Positions 62,439 to 64,000 of a stretch of 64,000 bases of DNA are shown here, piece by piece. The position numbers were made by a program, and so were the translations under genes. The stretch covers positions 3,986,001-4,050,000 of the forward strand of contig NC_019867.2 in NCBI RefSeq assembly GCF_002234675.1, written 5' to 3'. Position 1 is the first letter of the stretch. The number at the start of each line of letters is the position of its first letter. This DNA comes from Oryzias latipes. Taxonomy: Eukaryota > Chordata > Actinopteri > Beloniformes > Adrianichthyidae. The notes under the pieces are model-generated. The model was not told where the DNA came from and made no database searches. It was given only the letters and a program-made list of their open reading frames with translations.

Positions 62439-62908
62439 GCTATAGTGACAAAACATCTAATCATTTTGACCTGAGGTGCTTACACAATGCCAAAGGGACA
62501 AAGTATTTTGGGGGCACTGACTGTTTAGAGGAGAAGAAAATTTAGTTTTGACACATGAGTGAATTGTTTTGGGAGAGAAATGGCTTTTGCAGGTGAAACA
62601 TGGTGTTGTGCCGAACCATCCATATTACTTTGGCAAAAGCACCAAGAGTGCTGAGAACGTCCGGTCTGATCAAGACATGAGCCAAAGCAATTGAGAAGGA
62701 TCTTTGCCATTTTGGTGGCACTCACTCTTCACATGGGAAAGGAATTTAGTTTTGAAGCACGAGTGAACAGTTTTGAAAGATATATTAGGTTTTGCAAGTG
62801 AGTTTTTGTGTTGTGCTAAACTGTAATACTGTTTTGCCAAATGACCTTAGAGTTTTGAGAATGTAATTTCTGTTTCAAGAAATGAGCCAAACCAAAGGAG
62901 AAAAACTG

Positions 62909-63979
62909 TAAGCGGGATGCTCACGATCTTTGAACTTGTGCAGAAGATGGATACCAACTTGGAGCGTATTTCTGCCCGAATTGAGGCAAGACTGGTCTAA
63001 ATTGCCCACTTTTCGGATCAAATCTGCCTCGAATAGCTGTACCAGCCAAGGACACAGCCGGCAGAGCGAACAACCTGCTGGCGCCGGGAAAAATCTAATT
63101 TAATCAGCCCCCCCCTCTGTGCTCAGGACTTCTGTCCTTGGCTCCAAGAAAACAAGATATTCGCTTCCAGAGTGTGAAGACCGCTGTTGTGTTCAAAGTT
63201 CATGTCCCCCCCCGACCTCGGTGCCTGCCCCCCCCCGCTGTGAACACTGCCTGAGAGGCGCCGATCCGTGGCTGCCCTCGGAGTGTATCGCTGAGGGCCC
63301 CCCCCTAACTACCTCCCTCGTGTACTGTGTGTCGTGTGAATATGTGCTTCTGTGTTTAGACGGTGTAGTTTTTTTCTTGTATCTACACATTGTAACAACA
63401 GTGTTGAGGTATGACTTTTTTTCTGTCACCAATGACCCAGACCCTCCCCATTGGTAACCCATCTACACCCATCCTAGTAAGGCAGCACATTTATTGCTGC
63501 AGCCTCAGCCAACTCTGAACTGTATATGTGTATCTGTTGTATGTCTGATCTTGTTCAGGTTGTACTGGAACTAATTTCGTATGTCGGTGTAAAGCTGTGC
63601 ATATGACAGTAAATGAATTCTGATTCTGATTCTGATTATTTACAGCACTGTAGGCTGCACATCATTGTCATAGTTTTTGGTTTGTGTTTAAATTATAAAG
63701 TATATTATGCTGTAAACATTTTCTTTTTATTCTGATATATGAAAGTTACTTTATGTGTGTGAATGATAATGGTTAGACTTTCCTCTGCAGTATGAGTGCA
63801 ATGTTTGCTGTTACTGTAAACCTAAGAGGCTTCCATTACCCTAAAATCCTTTTTCTTTTTTTCAGTTTTATACAAAATTGTATTCTGTTAGCTATACAAA
63901 AACAGTACAGTGACCATTGTCAATAAAGGACTGAGCTACAACTGAAAGATGGACATGAGGGATATTTCAATGGTCCTCT
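62909..63979 (+). repeat. Duplicated segment, copy B (longer form)
   Basis: Matches copy A from its first base (TAAGC..GATGCTCACG) to about 63,249 and again from about 63,897 to 63,979 (CAGTACAGTGACCATTGTC, then AATAAAGGACTGAGC). The extra middle holds GC-rich sequence and a LINE-like tail at about 63,588-63,640. Its left edge coincides with the TA target site of the transposon. Confidence 0.85.
63588..63640 (+). mobile_element. LINE-like 3' tail with (TTCTGA)n
   Basis: GACAGTAAATGAATTCTGA is followed by repeats of TTCTGA, a tandem short-repeat tail typical of non-L1 LINE 3' ends in fish. The upstream part (about 63,250-63,590) probably belongs to the same fragment. No reverse transcriptase frame is present. 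Confidence 0.5.
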
Positions 63980-64000
63980 TACCATCTGAAAAACATTGCC

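Larger units (their letters stand above)
60902..62908 (+). mobile_element. Decayed Tc1/mariner-type transposon with TA duplication
   Basis: Terminal inverted repeats of about 60 bp begin CAGTTTTTCTCC and include TTGGTTTGGCTCATTTCT. The right-hand copy is the near-complement (GAAATGAGCCAAACC...GGAGAAAAACTG, 62,849-62,908). The element is flanked by TA on both sides (60,900-60,901 and 62,909-62,910). It is about 2.0 kb long and carries a broken DDE transposase. TIR differences (TTCTCGAAAC against TTCTTGAAAC) indicate age. It also contains segment A of a repeat found again just outside. Confidence 0.88.

Overview
This window looks like nuclear DNA of a teleost fish, probably a spiny-rayed (acanthomorph) species. 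Medaka-like is possible but I cannot prove it. The reasons are large intron-rich vertebrate genes with GT/AG junctions, AT-rich introns full of fish-type transposon relics, a long TG microsatellite, and a single-exon TRIM/B30.2 gene of the kind expanded in fish. There is no bacterial, plasmid or phage content and no CRISPR array.

Layout. (1) Positions ~480-26,650, plus strand: ATOSB (FAM214B). It has a CCAAT/GC-box promoter and a non-coding first exon at the left edge, a second candidate promoter/first exon near 10.8-11.5 kb, and seven coding exons at 16,727-25,575 (632 residues). (2) 28,402-37,452, minus strand: NAALADL1, 19 exons, 743 residues, convergent with ATOSB. (3) 40,395-49,388, plus strand: ERAP1-type aminopeptidase, 18 exons, 938 residues, divergent from NAALADL1. 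(4) 52,919-58,527: a full-length LINE-1 retrotransposon with both reading frames open and a perfect 16-bp target-site duplication. (5) 58,683-60,101: an intronless TRIM E3 ligase (RING, B-box, coiled coil, PRY-SPRY); the L1 sits about 170 bp upstream of its ATG. (6) 60,900-64,000: a decayed Tc1/mariner-type transposon with TA duplications, and a sequence present once inside it and once immediately outside it.

All three large gene models were joined exon by exon with continuous phase, and their total lengths agree with the vertebrate families. The introns carry a recurring nonautonomous repeat (six copies, both strands, in all three genes), a TTAA-flanked piggyBac-like MITE, a hAT-like element with an 8-bp duplication, and fish-wide interspersed repeats.

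How the genes may work together: NAALADL1 and ERAP1 are both metallopeptidases acting in the lumen or outside the cell. ERAP1 and many TRIM genes are interferon-responsive in vertebrates, and both have a GAAANNGAAA core close upstream of the start codon here. These links are inference. I did not find a convincing previously undescribed system. The strongest items for a second look are the apparently intact L1 next to the TRIM gene, an unrecognised minus-strand terminal-exon-like ORF inside ATOSB intron 1, two near-perfect hairpins, and the nested duplication at the right end.
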